A DNA stretch of 33,916 bases from Roridomyces roridus (GCA_029378245.1 JARKIF010000286.1:1-33916); one strand, 5' to 3'; shown: positions 1 through 11,954, counted from the stretch's first letter. Numbers and translations: made by a program. Notes: generated by a model not told the origin, from the letters alone.

Positions 1-123
1 TGTGTCGAGGCCGCCCTGTTGCCGAGGATCCAAGGAGGAGGCACCTGCTGCTGTCGAGGAGCCGGCTGCCCCCGTCGAGGTGCCCCCGTCGTTGCTGCCA
101 CCGCATAGATTCTCTCTTTCTTA
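1..123 (+). CDS. possible C-terminal end of an unknown gene (partial)
   Basis: The first bases stay open in one plus-strand frame that reads an Ala/Pro/Glu-rich tail (EEAPAAVEEPAAPVE) and stops at the TAA just before base 124. Such low-complexity tails are common at fungal protein ends, but nothing identifies a family and the upstream part is outside the window. One missing C in the CCCCC run near base 85 would shift the end to ...VVAATA followed by TAG, so even the true stop is uncertain. No gene is seen between here and the Prp43 start; that stretch would be a 3' region plus the Prp43 promoter. Confidence 0.2.
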
Positions 124-421
124 ATGAACGACCCTCATGACTCCTTTGCCTTTGCCATTCCTACACCTCCATGGATCGCTATTCTTCTTACGATACACTC
201 CAGGCAGGTTTTTCGCACCTTGATGAATAGTCACGACGCCTTGCTACCTATAATTCTCGTCGAATCATGGATGATTGCATACCCCTCCTTTCTTACCTGG
301 ATCATCATGTCCTTTTTGTAATCGTTTCACCGAAATGATTCAGTCCTTCTTTTGGCAACGCGAATTTTGTTGAGAGAATTAGAGTCATCGCGTGAAAAGT
401 ACACATCACTTGGCTTTGACC

Positions 422-3178
<2,757 letters not shown>

Positions 3179-3235
3179 GGTAGATCATCTAGATTGTTTA
3201 TGTAACCGACGAGTCGAGTCAAATATCGTTTCTTA

Positions 3236-5839
3236 ATGGCGCCCAAGACAGCAAGTGGAAAAGAAAAGCTCATCGACGACGAGGACGAGGTTCGGCATCG
3301 TCTTGTCCTGTCTTGTACCCGACCAATGCCCGTCGGCGCGCCAGGTCTTGCAGGCCGTCATTCTAGCCGACAGCTTCGACAAACGTTTCAGGCCGCTCAC
3401 GATTGGGAAACCTCGAGTACAGATTCTGCTCTGGCCGCAATTCTCCATCTTATGGTTCTCAGTGCCTTTTGCCCATCTGTAACGCGCCACTTCTCGATTG
3501 GACATTTGAGAGCCTTGCACTCGCAGGCGTTCAAGAAATATTCGTCATCTGCCGTTCGCATGCCGAGCAGGTCGAGGCTGCTATACGGTGAGCAGCAGCA
3601 GCATTATGCTCTCTGGGCGCGTTCTCACTGTCTGTCTAGTGAATCGAAATGGTCCCGCCCGGGCTCTGGGATCAAGATCGTACCAATCATGACCGCGAAG
3701 GAGACTTTCTCGGCTGGCGACGCGATGCGCGACGTTTACACGCGCGGGCTCGTCACGAGTGATTTTGTGCTCGTCATGGGTGATTTGGTGAGCAATATAC
3801 GCATCGAGGAGGTTGTCCGAGTGCACAAGGAGCGGAGACGGACGAACAAGGATGCGATCATGACTATCGTCGTGAAAGAGAGTGGCGCCGCCCATCGGAC
3901 GAGGTGAGATTGGCGTGTTACATTTCGCTGCAATTATTCATGTTTCATAGACCGCTAGGTGAATCGTCCGTGTTCGTGCTGGACGCAGAATCCTCCGAAT
4001 GCCTACACTACGAACCCGTCTCGGCACATCCCCCGACAAAAATGACGCGCATTCCTCGCGAAGTGCTCGAGGCACATCCCGAGATTGAGATTCGCAACGA
4101 CCTCATTGATTGTTCAATCGACGTGTGCTCTGTCGAAGTATGTCTGTTTTTTGCTCTTCGTTCCCCCTGCTGATCCTTTCAAGGTCCCATCTTTATTCCA
4201 AGACAACTTTGACTACGAAGACATCCGGAGAGACTTTTTACATGGCGTCCTGACATCGGACTTGCTGATGAAGAACATTTACTGTTACGTCGCACAGGAC
4301 GGATACGCAGCCCGCGTGAGGGATACCAAAAGCTATGACGCCATCAGCAAAGACATCCTATCTCGTTGGACGTTCCCCCTGGTACCAGACGACAACCATC
4401 CGAGCGGACACGTCTATCGACACGCGCGGGGCAACAAGTACATGCCTGCCGACAATTCTGTCACGTTGGCGAGAACAGCGAAAATCGGAAACAACACGCT
4501 GATTGGGGCGTCGACCAAGATCTTGGAAGGCGCTCAAATCACTGGCTCTGTCATTGGGCGCAATTGCGTTATTGGGGCAGGGACGATCGTCGAGGGTTCC
4601 TACATCTTTGATGGGACCGTTGTTGGGCCGCAGTGTGTCGTTAGACGCAGTATCATCGGTGCGGGCGTCACGATTAAAGAAAAGACGCGGATAGAGAAGG
4701 GATGTTTGGTGGGAGACAGTGTTGTGGTTGGTCCGCTGGCGGTCCTCGATCCTTTCGAGCGGTTATCTCGCAAAAGGGTCAGCGAAGATGATGAAGAAGA
4801 GGATGACGACGAGGAGGAGGAAGGCGATGATGAAGATGAAGAAGAAGAAGAAGACGATGATGATGAAGAAGAAGAAGAGAGTGACGAAGAAGAGGAAGAA
4901 GAGAGCGACGAAGAAGAGGAAGAGGTGGACTCTGAAATCGAGGAAATCGAAGCCAGTGGGTTGCTCACTCCGTTTTTATTCCCGGCGCTCACTCTGAATA
5001 GACCCGGTCGCGACATCGTCGATTTTGGGCAAAGAGACAAACGCCATGGTATGGCCACGAGGCCCGTCCGAGGAAGCCGACGAAGACGAGATAATTGCCT
5101 TCAGGAACCAGCGCGTGCGACGGTTAGGCGACGACGGCTCGGACGCAGAGTTGTCTGACGAAGGCTCTGAATCCTCCTCTGAGGACGACGAGGACAGCGA
5201 CGAGGAAAGCTCAGAGGAATACGATTCACAGGGCGAATCTGACGTGCCGGAAGTGGTGATGCCCACAGGGACGATGCAAGAGTCCGAGTTCAAGTACGAA
5301 GTGGCACAGTCTTTGGAGCGGGCGTTTGCGGAAGGGCATTCGGTCGACAATGCGGCGGTCGAGCTCAAGACGCTCCGAATGGCGAGTAATGTGCCGCTAT
5401 CGCATGTGCGACAGGCAGTTATCTCTGCAATTGTGGAAGACATCAACATTGTTGATGGCGCTCAATCGCAACGGAAGGAGATTGCGCGAGTAATTGGGCG
5501 CTGGGGAGAGTTGATTGACAAGATTGGAGGCGTGGACGCGGTGGAGACGGTGCTAATGCTGCAGGTGCGTGAGCTGCACAAGCCTCGTGTTCTCGACTGA
5601 ATTCTTTACAGATGCATTGCGCGTCGTCGGAACGATTACCGCTGTTTGGTCAAATATTGGCCGAGTTGTATCAAAAGGATATCGTTGAGGAGGACGACAT
5701 TCGGGCGTGGTATGCGCTGCCGGCAGCGAAAGGAGTGGGGGCAGAGAAGACAGTGGAGAATGTGAAGCGGTGCTGGGCAGTCGGGGCACGCATGATAGAG
5801 CAGTTTGACGAGCAAGAGAGCGAGAGCGAAAGTGATTAA
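3236..5839 (+). CDS. GCD6: translation initiation factor eIF2B subunit epsilon
   Basis: Catalytic subunit of the eIF2 guanine nucleotide exchange factor in the cytosol. Exons 3236-3289, 3345-3416, 3463-3587, 3640-3903, 3951-4137, 4184-4955, 5002-5564 and 5612-5839 join in frame to 754 aa with no disruption. The order is an N-terminal nucleotidyltransferase-like domain (ILADSFDKRFRPLT, CLLPICNAPLLDWT), then left-handed beta-helix hexapeptide repeats (IGNNTLIGAS, VIGRNCVIGAGTIVEG, SIIGAGVTI), a very acidic linker, and a C-terminal W2/HEAT domain (FKYEVAQSLERAF to WAVGARMIEQFDEQES), which carries the exchange activity. The acidic linker is unusually long. The start lies 57 bp after the Prp43 stop on the same strand. 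Two degraded copies of its last roughly 80 coding bases lie downstream, near 6600 and 10930. Confidence 0.95.
4784..4930 (+). repeat. imperfect GAA/GAT/GAG trinucleotide tract coding for Asp/Glu
   Basis: About 147 bases made almost only of GAN codons inside the eIF2B-epsilon coding exon. It encodes roughly 49 residues that are nearly all Asp or Glu with a few Ser and Gly, between the beta-helix repeats and the C-terminal HEAT domain. The antisense strand reads as a Ser-rich open frame, which is only a shadow. Such tracts expand and contract by replication slippage. Confidence 0.85.
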
Positions 5840-5879
5840 TGTAACTCGGTTTTTTTCGACGTCCCTCGACGGTCACAAG

Positions 5880-6272
5880 TTAATTTTTGCGATGCTTCTT
5901 CTCGTCGGTGCCGCCGTCTTCCTGTCTGGCATCGCCAGCGCCCTCCTCACGTTCTCGAGCAACTACAGGTTCGAGCGACTCGTCTTGTTCCGCGACGTTG
6001 GACTACAGGGGCATCAAGGAGGGCCCGGCGACGCATCCACGGGGAGGACTCACGTTGTTCTTGGTCTGCACTTGCACGGATCCGCCGTCACGGTCAACAA
6101 CATCAGTGGATGCAGACGACGCGGTCTCCACTTCTTTGCCCCCGGTCCGAGCAAGCTCGTTGAATTTCGCAATCCACGCCCTCTTGCGCTTAATTTCCTC
6201 GATCATTTCGTCGGTGAGGATTGGACTTTGCACCAAGCGCCGAAGGGGCGGGGCGGGGTCATCTGCTGGCAT
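5880..6272 (-). CDS. small hypothetical protein, two exons
   Basis: Not recognised. An ATG at 6272 opens a 73-codon exon (to 6054), followed by a 51-nt GT-AG intron (6003-6053; donor GTGAGT, acceptor CTGTAG) and a 41-codon exon ending in TAA at 5880. The two exons join in phase 0 to 113 aa. The protein starts MPADDPAPPLRRL, has a charged helical stretch (DEMIEEIKRKRAWIAKFNEL), then a Ser/Thr-rich linker and a very acidic/basic tail ending EKKHRKN. Codon use and the clean splice sites support a real gene. It converges on eIF2B-epsilon with only 40 bp between stop codons. The true start could be farther upstream if the frame at 6400-6580 belongs to it. Confidence 0.5.
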
Positions 6273-6399
6273 GGTGGTGGTGACTGCACGACTAGGATTT
6301 TACTCAGGAACCTCTGATTTGAATCAGGGAGTGAGGCATGGCCAACGAGGTCGGCGCACGTAAAAAGATCTCCAGGCAGAACGGCTTGGCGCTTCTGTC

Positions 6400-6580
6400 T
6401 CCATTTTCTGCTTGTCTGCAAGGTTTCGTCGCTGAAGGGCTCGCGTTGATCAAATTTCACCCGCATATTCAGAGTACGGCCTTGAAGGATAGCATCCCCA
6501 CGTCCGAGTTTTTCAAGCACCGGAGCGGGTAGCTTCAAGGACGCGAGGTGAGTCAATTGTTTCAGGCCAGTGAATTGCAT
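6400..6580 (-). CDS. possible upstream exon of the small hypothetical gene
   Basis: An ATG at 6580 on the minus strand opens a coding-looking stretch (LKLPAPVLEKLGRGDAIL, then NMRVKFDQREPFSDETLQ) about 130 bp upstream of the MPADD start. No standard GT-AG intron joins it in frame to that ORF. A GC donor near 6408 with the acceptor just before 6286 would, giving an intron of about 120 nt. It could be the 5' exon of that gene or a separate fragment. No family recognised. Confidence 0.25.
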
Positions 6581-6597
6581 TCGGGAATGTCAGGCGG

Positions 6598-6665
6598 TGG
6601 GCAGTCGGGGCACGCATGATTGAGCAGTTTGACTGACAATGACGAGCGAGAGTGAAAATGATTAG
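6598..6665 (+). repeat. degenerate copy of the eIF2B-epsilon 3' coding end
   Basis: Bases 6598-6665 repeat the end of the eIF2B-epsilon gene (GGGCAGTCGGGGCACGCATG, a GAGCAGTTTGA core, then GAGCGAGAGTGAAAATGATTA) with small insertions and an early TGA. The match to 5776-5839 is obvious by eye and is followed by sequence not found after the true gene. It is a non-functional fragment, joined directly to a copy of gene X on the other strand. Confidence 0.8.
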
Positions 6666-7120
6666 CGCATTGTAAAGTAAACCGTACTAGTTCTTCGCTA
6701 CCTGCATCAGACCATTTCTTGAACGCCCCTCCCAGTATGCAAAAATTCAGCGCTAAGGGTTCATGTATTGCGTCGGTGCCGCTAGGAAGAAACGCAGGTC
6801 ACTGAGTCGGCGGCTGTGGCCTCGTCATGGCTGACGCCGCACCTATTCAGCAACAGTCTCCAGATGTTATCGTGGCCCACTCACCTCGAGAGCGTCGCGA
6901 CCGGTTTTGTAGAAAGGGGCGATCTTGGGTTTTGAATCGGAAAGTCGCCGAGCCGTTCTACACATAATTTAGCGCTGCAACACCCAAAGCAATTGGATTC
7001 TTACCTCGCGTCTGCGTGGGCTTGCGGTAGAAGCCACGTTATTGCGCGAATCTCGACGACCAATTCAGCTTGTTTTGCTCGGCGGTGTAACGAATGATCG
7101 AACGGTGTTATGAAGTTGGA
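6666..7120 (-). pseudogene. degraded copy of gene X
   Basis: This block is clearly homologous to 11016-11530. Shared segments include GTAAAGTAAACCGTACT, GGTTCATGTATTGCGTCGG, GAGTCGGCGGCTGTGGCC and GCCGCACCTATTCAGCA. On the minus strand it keeps the reading DAIHEP...KKWSDAGSEELVRFTL and several splice sites of gene X. It lacks roughly 45 bp of the conserved helix exon (between ...RYTAE and VVEIRAI) and meets stops there. It is therefore a decayed paralogue of the open copy at 10912-11742. Confidence 0.65.
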
Positions 7121-8248
7121 CCAAATCAGAAGATTGAACGACACGTACGTGGGTCATCAACTAATCACCCAAGTTGACTTCCAGGAACAAGAGTTTGATT
7201 TGCAGCGAGTGCTGGAGAAGAAGTGCCAGGATCATTGAAAACGGATGGGATTTGGAGTCGACGAAAGAGATTGAATGTTTTTTTTTTCCCTGGAAGTGTG
7301 GCCCAGGGACAAATCCGAATGTTTCCGAATGTTCAATCCAACTTGAAGATAAGTAGTTGAAATCCGGCCGGGTGTTTGGCGAGTATGGAAAGGAAGGAGG
7401 GAACGAGATGCAGGACGGGAGCCCGGACAACCGCGGAACGTCCGAGTCTGCTGATCGCGAGTGATGAGTCGAGCGGGCCTGCGTTGTATGAACCAGCTTG
7501 GGTAACGTGTATTGGAAGGAAGGAAGGAAGGAAGGAAGGAAATGCACGACGGCAGCTCGCACATCGGCGGAGGGACTGAGAGTCAAGTCGAGAGAAGTCC
7601 GAGTCTCGGCGTAAGCGTCAAAAAATTGAAGAGAGTGGGCTTCGAGGAACGGTGGCTTGGTTTGAATTGGGCTTCGTTGAAGGATGATCGATGAGGATGA
7701 AAGCTTATCGTAAGGACTTGAAGGAGAGTCTCTACACCACGTTGTCGAGAAGCTCGGGTTCCTGTAAATTTAATCAGCCAAGGGATCTGACTCCAAGATA
7801 AGCTGATATCCGAGTGAGCGTGTAAGGCGTTTTTAAAGCAAGGGTCAAGACGCAGATTTGCAGCAAATCATTGAAAGCCGAACGACAAATTTTGCGGTAA
7901 GTATTTGATGAATCCGAGTTCTGATCATCCGTGAAGCGGCAGCTAAAGTCAATCGGAAGGGCAACAATCATCGTTGACGGGGTTGAACTTGAGGCGACCG
8001 GTAACTTCAAGGGGCTGAATTGCAGGATGATTGGACGAATGAGGGAGCTGATCAAGGAAAGGGACGCCATGACCCATAAGCGCCTGAAGAGCAGAGGAAG
8101 AAGAAGTCAGCTGTGCAAAATGAGGAATGAAAACCCCGAAGGGCGAATCTGCCTCGAGACCTCCAAAATGTACAATAAATGGCCAGGGAAGGAAGAGCGT
8201 CCAGACGAGCGTATAGTGTGCGCGTGGGTCGTAATAAGGTGTTCATGA
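7121..8248. other. stretch without a convincing gene
   Basis: About 1.1 kb between the gene X relic and the AN1 gene. Short ORFs occur on both strands (for example + 7931-8248 and - 7774-8070), but they overlap each other, lack recognisable motifs and cannot be extended by introns. A perfect GGAA microsatellite lies inside. The AN1 gene's 3' untranslated region should fall at the right end. Confidence 0.5.
7514..7542 (+). repeat. (GGAA)7 microsatellite
   Basis: Seven consecutive GGAA units, 29 bases, in non-coding DNA. Simple tetranucleotide slippage repeat with no visible role. Confidence 0.9.
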
Positions 8249-8592
8249 CTAGGCTGTCGCCATCTTGCTCGCTACAGTCCTCTCCGACTCGAGCTTGGAC
8301 TTGTTGACTGGGAGAGGGGAGGTGAGACAAGAGAATGAGACAGAGGAAGATGACCACATAAGCTCAAGCGCCTGCTGCTTACAGTCCTCGAGGTTGTTGC
8401 ACGAGTGATGCTCAGGCATTCGGTGCTATGAGTCTCATCAGTCACTGGGACCCAGAAAGTGCCCGGATTGTCGACTTACTTCACCACAAAAGTTAGCTCG
8501 GCATAGAGCGCATTGGCCGACGATGCGGAGAGCAACAGAGTTGCATTGGGCGTCGCTGTAACCCCGAACTGACATCTCTTCTTGGCAGGCAT
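8249..8592 (-). CDS. AN1-type zinc finger protein, one frame break
   Basis: Small zinc-binding protein, possibly ubiquitin- or stress-linked as in other AN1 proteins. Exon 1 (8592-8480) starts MPAKKRCQF and continues, after one missing base near 8554 (GG read as G), into CNSVALRIVGQCALCRANFCGE. A 54-nt intron follows, then HRMPEHHSCNNLED. This gives the AN1 pattern of Cys pairs with the final H-x5-H-x-C. The last exon (8307-8249) reads NKSKLESERTVASKMATA then TAG. The join to it is ambiguous: a GTAAGC donor at 8382 keeps frame but drops CKQQALE, normally conserved here, while keeping CKQQALE needs a TT donor near 8361. Length is about 71-78 aa. The frame break hides this gene from simple ORF searches. 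Confidence 0.8.
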
Positions 8593-9908
8593 ATCAAGTG
8601 TGTGTGGTATGGGTGTTTGGGTGTTTGGATGCAAGTGCAAGGCGGAAGAGGATGATGGGGGGAGACAACGAGGTTGTGGGGAGAGACAAGCAAAGTCGTC
8701 ATGCAGACTCTCGTAGTCATGGGCAAAACGGAAGTGGCGAAACCAAAATTTAAGCGAGCTTCGACGGTAAGCAAGACTTGAGCCGGGGCTCCGAAACCAG
8801 AGAAGGAAGATTCGAGTGGAACGACTTGCTCAGAAGGGATAAGGGAATGCGATGCGCTAAACACAGAAATCGCAGATGTGCGCCCAAGTTCGCAACGGCG
8901 GGGTATCCGCGTCAAAATACACCAAGCAAGCGGAAAAGGGTTGGTCGCCCCACGGGAGTGGATCTGAAACACGCAAGATATGCAGCGGCAGCCGAGGCGG
9001 ACGAGGAAAAGAAAAATCTCGGTGCGGGGTGTCTGAAGATAGAGCTGATGGCGTAAGGAAACATGAGGCGCGATGGGCAAATCCTGGAAACGTGCGCGGG
9101 GAACTGATGAGGTCCACGATTGATTAACGGGCGGAGACCCAGTGAGAATATGTATAAGGTTGAGGGTACGGCGACCGGATGGATATGCACCGGGTGCACG
9201 GGCTGGAGTAAGTAGAAAAAGAAACACTGGGTGAATTATGAGCATGATCCATGGAGAATGATAAAATGAGGCGAGCGCCGAGAATAAGGGTGTGTCCGCA
9301 CGAAGAACCCCATAGCGCAAGCATGTAAGAAATTCATGTGTATAGCACAACCTTCTGCGCGGCCAAGGCGCAAATAGGTAGGATGGAGGGAGCTCAAGGA
9401 GGAAGGTGCCCAAGGCACCAAATCGGAAAGTAAGGCGCACAAATCACAAAAGTAAGACGTGCAAAGCACGAAGGAGGCAGGTGCAAGAAGCAAAAAGAAG
9501 TAAGTTGCATGGAGCACGAAGGAATAAGATGTGCATGCCTAGGAAACAGGGCGAGAAACCGCGCATATATGCGGTCCTGAGCGACCATGGTGCAGATGCG
9601 GTGCCACCGAATGGAGGATAACGGCGTGCGAAGGAGCGGAATGTGTGCAGGGTATCGATAAGAGAAGGTTGGGTGGAATGGGAGACGCGTCGTCTATCAG
9701 GAAGAGAGGGTACAGGAACGACATCCTCGGCCTCGGGACATGACAGCAAGCTGTAGTTGTATGCGAATGGCGGGAGTGAGAATGGCCTCCCCGTTGCGTG
9801 TAAGGCTTGGGTCGTGGAGGAACGGTATCGAAGGCGACGGTGTCCGAGAGGATATATGTATGGAGTTAAAAGAAAGGCGCACCGAGCCGTGTGTCCCAAT
9901 TCCACGCG
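8593..9908. other. purine-biased non-coding stretch upstream of the AN1 gene
   Basis: About 1.3 kb with the plus strand strongly rich in A and G. Long minus-strand ORFs here (up to 315 codons, 9440-8493) seem to result from this bias: their translations are Leu/Ser/Pro/Cys/His-rich, without domain motifs, and one runs through the AN1 start region. The pyrimidine-rich strand faces the AN1 gene, so part may be its promoter. A degenerate hairpin repeat lies at 9405-9545. Confidence 0.5.
9405..9545 (+). repeat. degenerate tandem repeat with GTGC/GCAC half-palindromes
   Basis: Around six diverged units of 22-26 bp. Each combines an AAGTAAG-like purine block with a GTGC...GCAC pair, for example GGTGCCCAAGGCACC and ACGTGCAAAGCACG. 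Several units could fold as short stems. No protein or RNA family is recognised. Confidence 0.5.
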
Positions 9909-10367
9909 TCAAGCTCCTACTTCCCCACTCCTATGCTGTATCCAAAGGATATACGCGTGTGCAGATCGCGTAGGTAGTCCCAATCCGGGCCTAAGAGGCA
10001 CGGTCTCGTTGTCGTCTTGTCGGTCGGTGGTCTTCTTTCTGCCCGGTTGAGGCAGCGTGGAGGGTGGATGAAGTGGTGGATGGGACTGTCTTCTGTATGG
10101 TAGCGAAGAGTGGTAGGGCAAGAGCTCAAAACGAACAGCAACAAGCGTGAATCGCCGTCGTGGTGAGCAATCAAGAGGATGATGTGGCGGTGCCGCCGCC
10201 ACTCCTGATCATTGATGCGCCCACTCTCCCGACGCTCTTACTTTGTCCTCTGATGAACACAAGCCGCTCGTACCTCGCGTCGTGTTTATCTCGGAAGATT
10301 CTCCTCGTGGCTGGCCTGGTTCTCGACTCTGAAGAAACCCAATAGCTAGAAGGAAAATGAAATTCAT
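9909..10367 (-). CDS. possible small gene behind a TATA box
   Basis: A minus-strand CTATATAAACC element (about 10427-10437) lies some 60 bp upstream of an ATG at 10367 opening MNFIFLLAIGFLQS, which resembles a signal peptide. A donor near 10319 (GTACGAG) and an acceptor near 10211 (ATGATCAG) can join it to a downstream frame ending at 9909 (HHPLDCSPRRRFTLVAVRFELL...). The splicing is guesswork and the second exon has no family resemblance. It is divergent from the F-box remnant. Confidence 0.22.
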
Positions 10368-10439
10368 CGACGACTTTTTCCTCTTGTCCTCCACCGATTC
10401 GGACCCGACCACGCAAGCGTTCCCGGTTTATATAGGGAG

Positions 10440-10917
10440 ATGTCGGAAACCGCACTTCCAGATGAAATCATCTCCGACATTCTCTCGCCCGCCTTCAGAG
10501 TCTGCGACAAGAAATTTTCCGATACATCCTTGGTGTCACCCTTCACGGAGTACTGTTCTACCTTCTTCTATGTAACTCGTGGCTACGCGTCGCGACTCCC
10601 TTTCTATACCACGACGTCGTCATCCGTTCGAAGGCCCTAGCGCGAACCCTTTCTAGCAATAAGGACCTCGGACGATTCATCAAGCGTTTGCACGTTACGG
10701 TGCTCCGATGCGCACCATCCTGAAGTCTTCCCCACACGTGTCTCACCTCTACGTCTCCCTGGACGTCTTCTCCACTGGGCTCTGCGATGGGCTTCGTCTA
10801 ATCAGCCCTTCATGTTTGATCATCTTCGACCTCCAGCCCCGTCCCAGACAGCTCCTCCCGCGTCTCCAGCAAAATACTCCCTTTAAGCGAATGGAATCGA
10901 CGGCGCGGCCCTCATAA
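10440..10917 (+). pseudogene. F-box protein remnant
   Basis: The start reads MSETALPDEIISDILSPAF, the N-terminal F-box helix common in large agaricomycete F-box families. The next conserved part (CNSWLRVATPFLYHDVVI, then ALARTLSSNKDLGRFIKRLH) is in another frame, and a third frame carries APMRTILKSSPHVSHLYVSL. Several residues usual between these blocks are missing at both junctions. The breaks are internal deletions rather than single homopolymer changes, so this looks like real decay. The remnant ends about where the eIF2B-epsilon fragment begins. The TATATA just before the ATG probably serves the opposite strand. Confidence 0.6.
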
Positions 10918-11742
10918 TCGCGTCCGATCGACGTGGGGGCAGAGAACAGGGTGGAGAATGTGAAGCGTTGAACGCATGATTGAGCAGTTGGACGAGCAAG
11001 AGATGGAGAATGAAATCATCAAAATTGGGGAATATAAAGTAAACCGTACTCGTTCTTCGCTACCCGCATCAGACCATCTCTCGAATACTCCTTCCAGTAT
11101 GCCAAAAATCAGCGTTGAGGGTTCATGTATTGCGTCGGCGCCGCTGGGAAACGCAGGTCGCTGAGTCGGCGGCTGTGGCCTTCTTATCCATCGTCGTGGC
11201 TGACGCCGCACCTATTCAGCAGCAGTCTCCAGATGTTATTGTGGCTCACCTTCGCCTCGCCAGATAATCGTCCCAACCACTTCTGTAAAAAGAGTCCTCG
11301 TCGGGTCGGAAAGTCGTTCTGGTGTTCTCACCTGATGTATTCAGTCTGACGAGCGGTTCTAAACAAAACTTAGAACTGCAACATCCAAAGGATTTGCATT
11401 CTTACGCGAAGTCTGCGTGCGGTTGAGGTAGAAGCCCCTTGATTCGGCGAATCTCGTCGACCACGTCGTATTGCTTCACGCCCGCCTCCCGTCGTATGCG
11501 TTCGAGCCAGATAGATATTTCAGCGGCAGTGTGACGGATCTTGAAGGGCGGGACATCGAAATGCTGGCTTGCCGACGCGACCTCGTTCGAGACTCTCGAG
11601 TGTTATGACTCTCGACGCACTCGGGGGCAGCACGCAGGGCAGCCAGAACCATCGGTCGAGGAAGGACGTCTACTATCTGGTGCACGAGCTGGTGTGCCGT
11701 GAGACGAGGCGGAGTAGCAGTCGAGGAGATGGTGGTGTCCAT
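10912..11742 (-). CDS. gene X: unknown protein, five exons, open copy
   Basis: Not recognised. Exons 11742-11617, 11563-11406, 11358-11332, 11282-11250 and 11182-10912 have GT-AG introns of 47-67 nt and join in frame to 204 aa. The core has helical charged segments (AAEISIWLERIRREAGVKQY, DVVDEIRRIKGLL), then SGWDDYLARRR and STLIFGILEGVFERWSDAGS. Two exons are only 27 and 33 nt. Conservation of frame and splice sites with the relic at 6666-7120 supports coding. The final part (after VRFTLY) is read antisense through the eIF2B-epsilon fragment, so the C-terminus is a chance product of the duplication. The first donor (GTCGAG) is weak; the N-terminal exon is the least certain. Confidence 0.5.
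10933..11015 (+). repeat. second degenerate copy of the eIF2B-epsilon 3' coding end
   Basis: Resembles 5737-5820: GTGGGGGCAGAGAA, GTGGAGAATGTGAAGCG, CGCATGATTGAGCAGTT, GACGAGCAAGAGA. A stretch of about 20 bases (TGCTGGGCAGTCGGGG in the parent) is missing, which breaks the frame. It lies antisense inside the last exon of gene X. Confidence 0.8.
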
Positions 11743-11854
11743 GTCTGGATTGATGAATCAGCTGATCGCATCTGTTTCTTCCTCGTCAACTCTCAACGTT
11801 CAACTGTGAAGAAACCTAATGTCTGGCCGAAGATTTATCGAGAGGGAGAGAGGT

Positions 11855-11922
11855 GATTAAGAATTGTGGAATGTAAAGTAAAGCGTATGGAATTCGTGGC
11901 CATCACAACCCGCATCAAACAA
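11855..11922 (-). repeat. short third copy of the gene X 3' end
   Basis: Bases matching AATGTAAAGTAAAGCGTA and ACCCGCATCAAACAATTTC parallel the 3' segment of both gene X copies, near 6670 and 11035 (AAAGTAAACCGTACT, CCGCATCAGACCAT). Only about 70 bp are alignable by eye. It separates gene X from the first Pmp3 gene. Confidence 0.45.
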
Positions 11923-11941
11923 TTTCAGCCCCCGCCGCCGT

Positions 11942-11951
11942 GTCACGTGAT
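11942..11951. promoter_or_regulatory. TCACGTGA palindrome just after Pmp3 copy 1
   Basis: GTCACGTGAT, containing the CACGTG E-box core, lies within 4 bp of the stop codon in a CCGCCGCCGT context. The same arrangement is kept beside the second Pmp3 gene. Position and conservation suggest a binding site or a shared 3' element; no function is proven. Confidence 0.45.
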
Positions 11952-11954
11952 TTT

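Noticed and set aside
4600..5058. poly-Ser ORF antisense to eIF2B-epsilon
   Set aside because: Shadow of the Asp/Glu codon tract on the other strand.
8493..9440. 315-codon minus-strand ORF
   Set aside because: It follows from the strand purine bias. The translation has no domain, shows low-complexity Leu/Ser/Pro/His, and overlaps the first exon of the AN1 gene in another frame.
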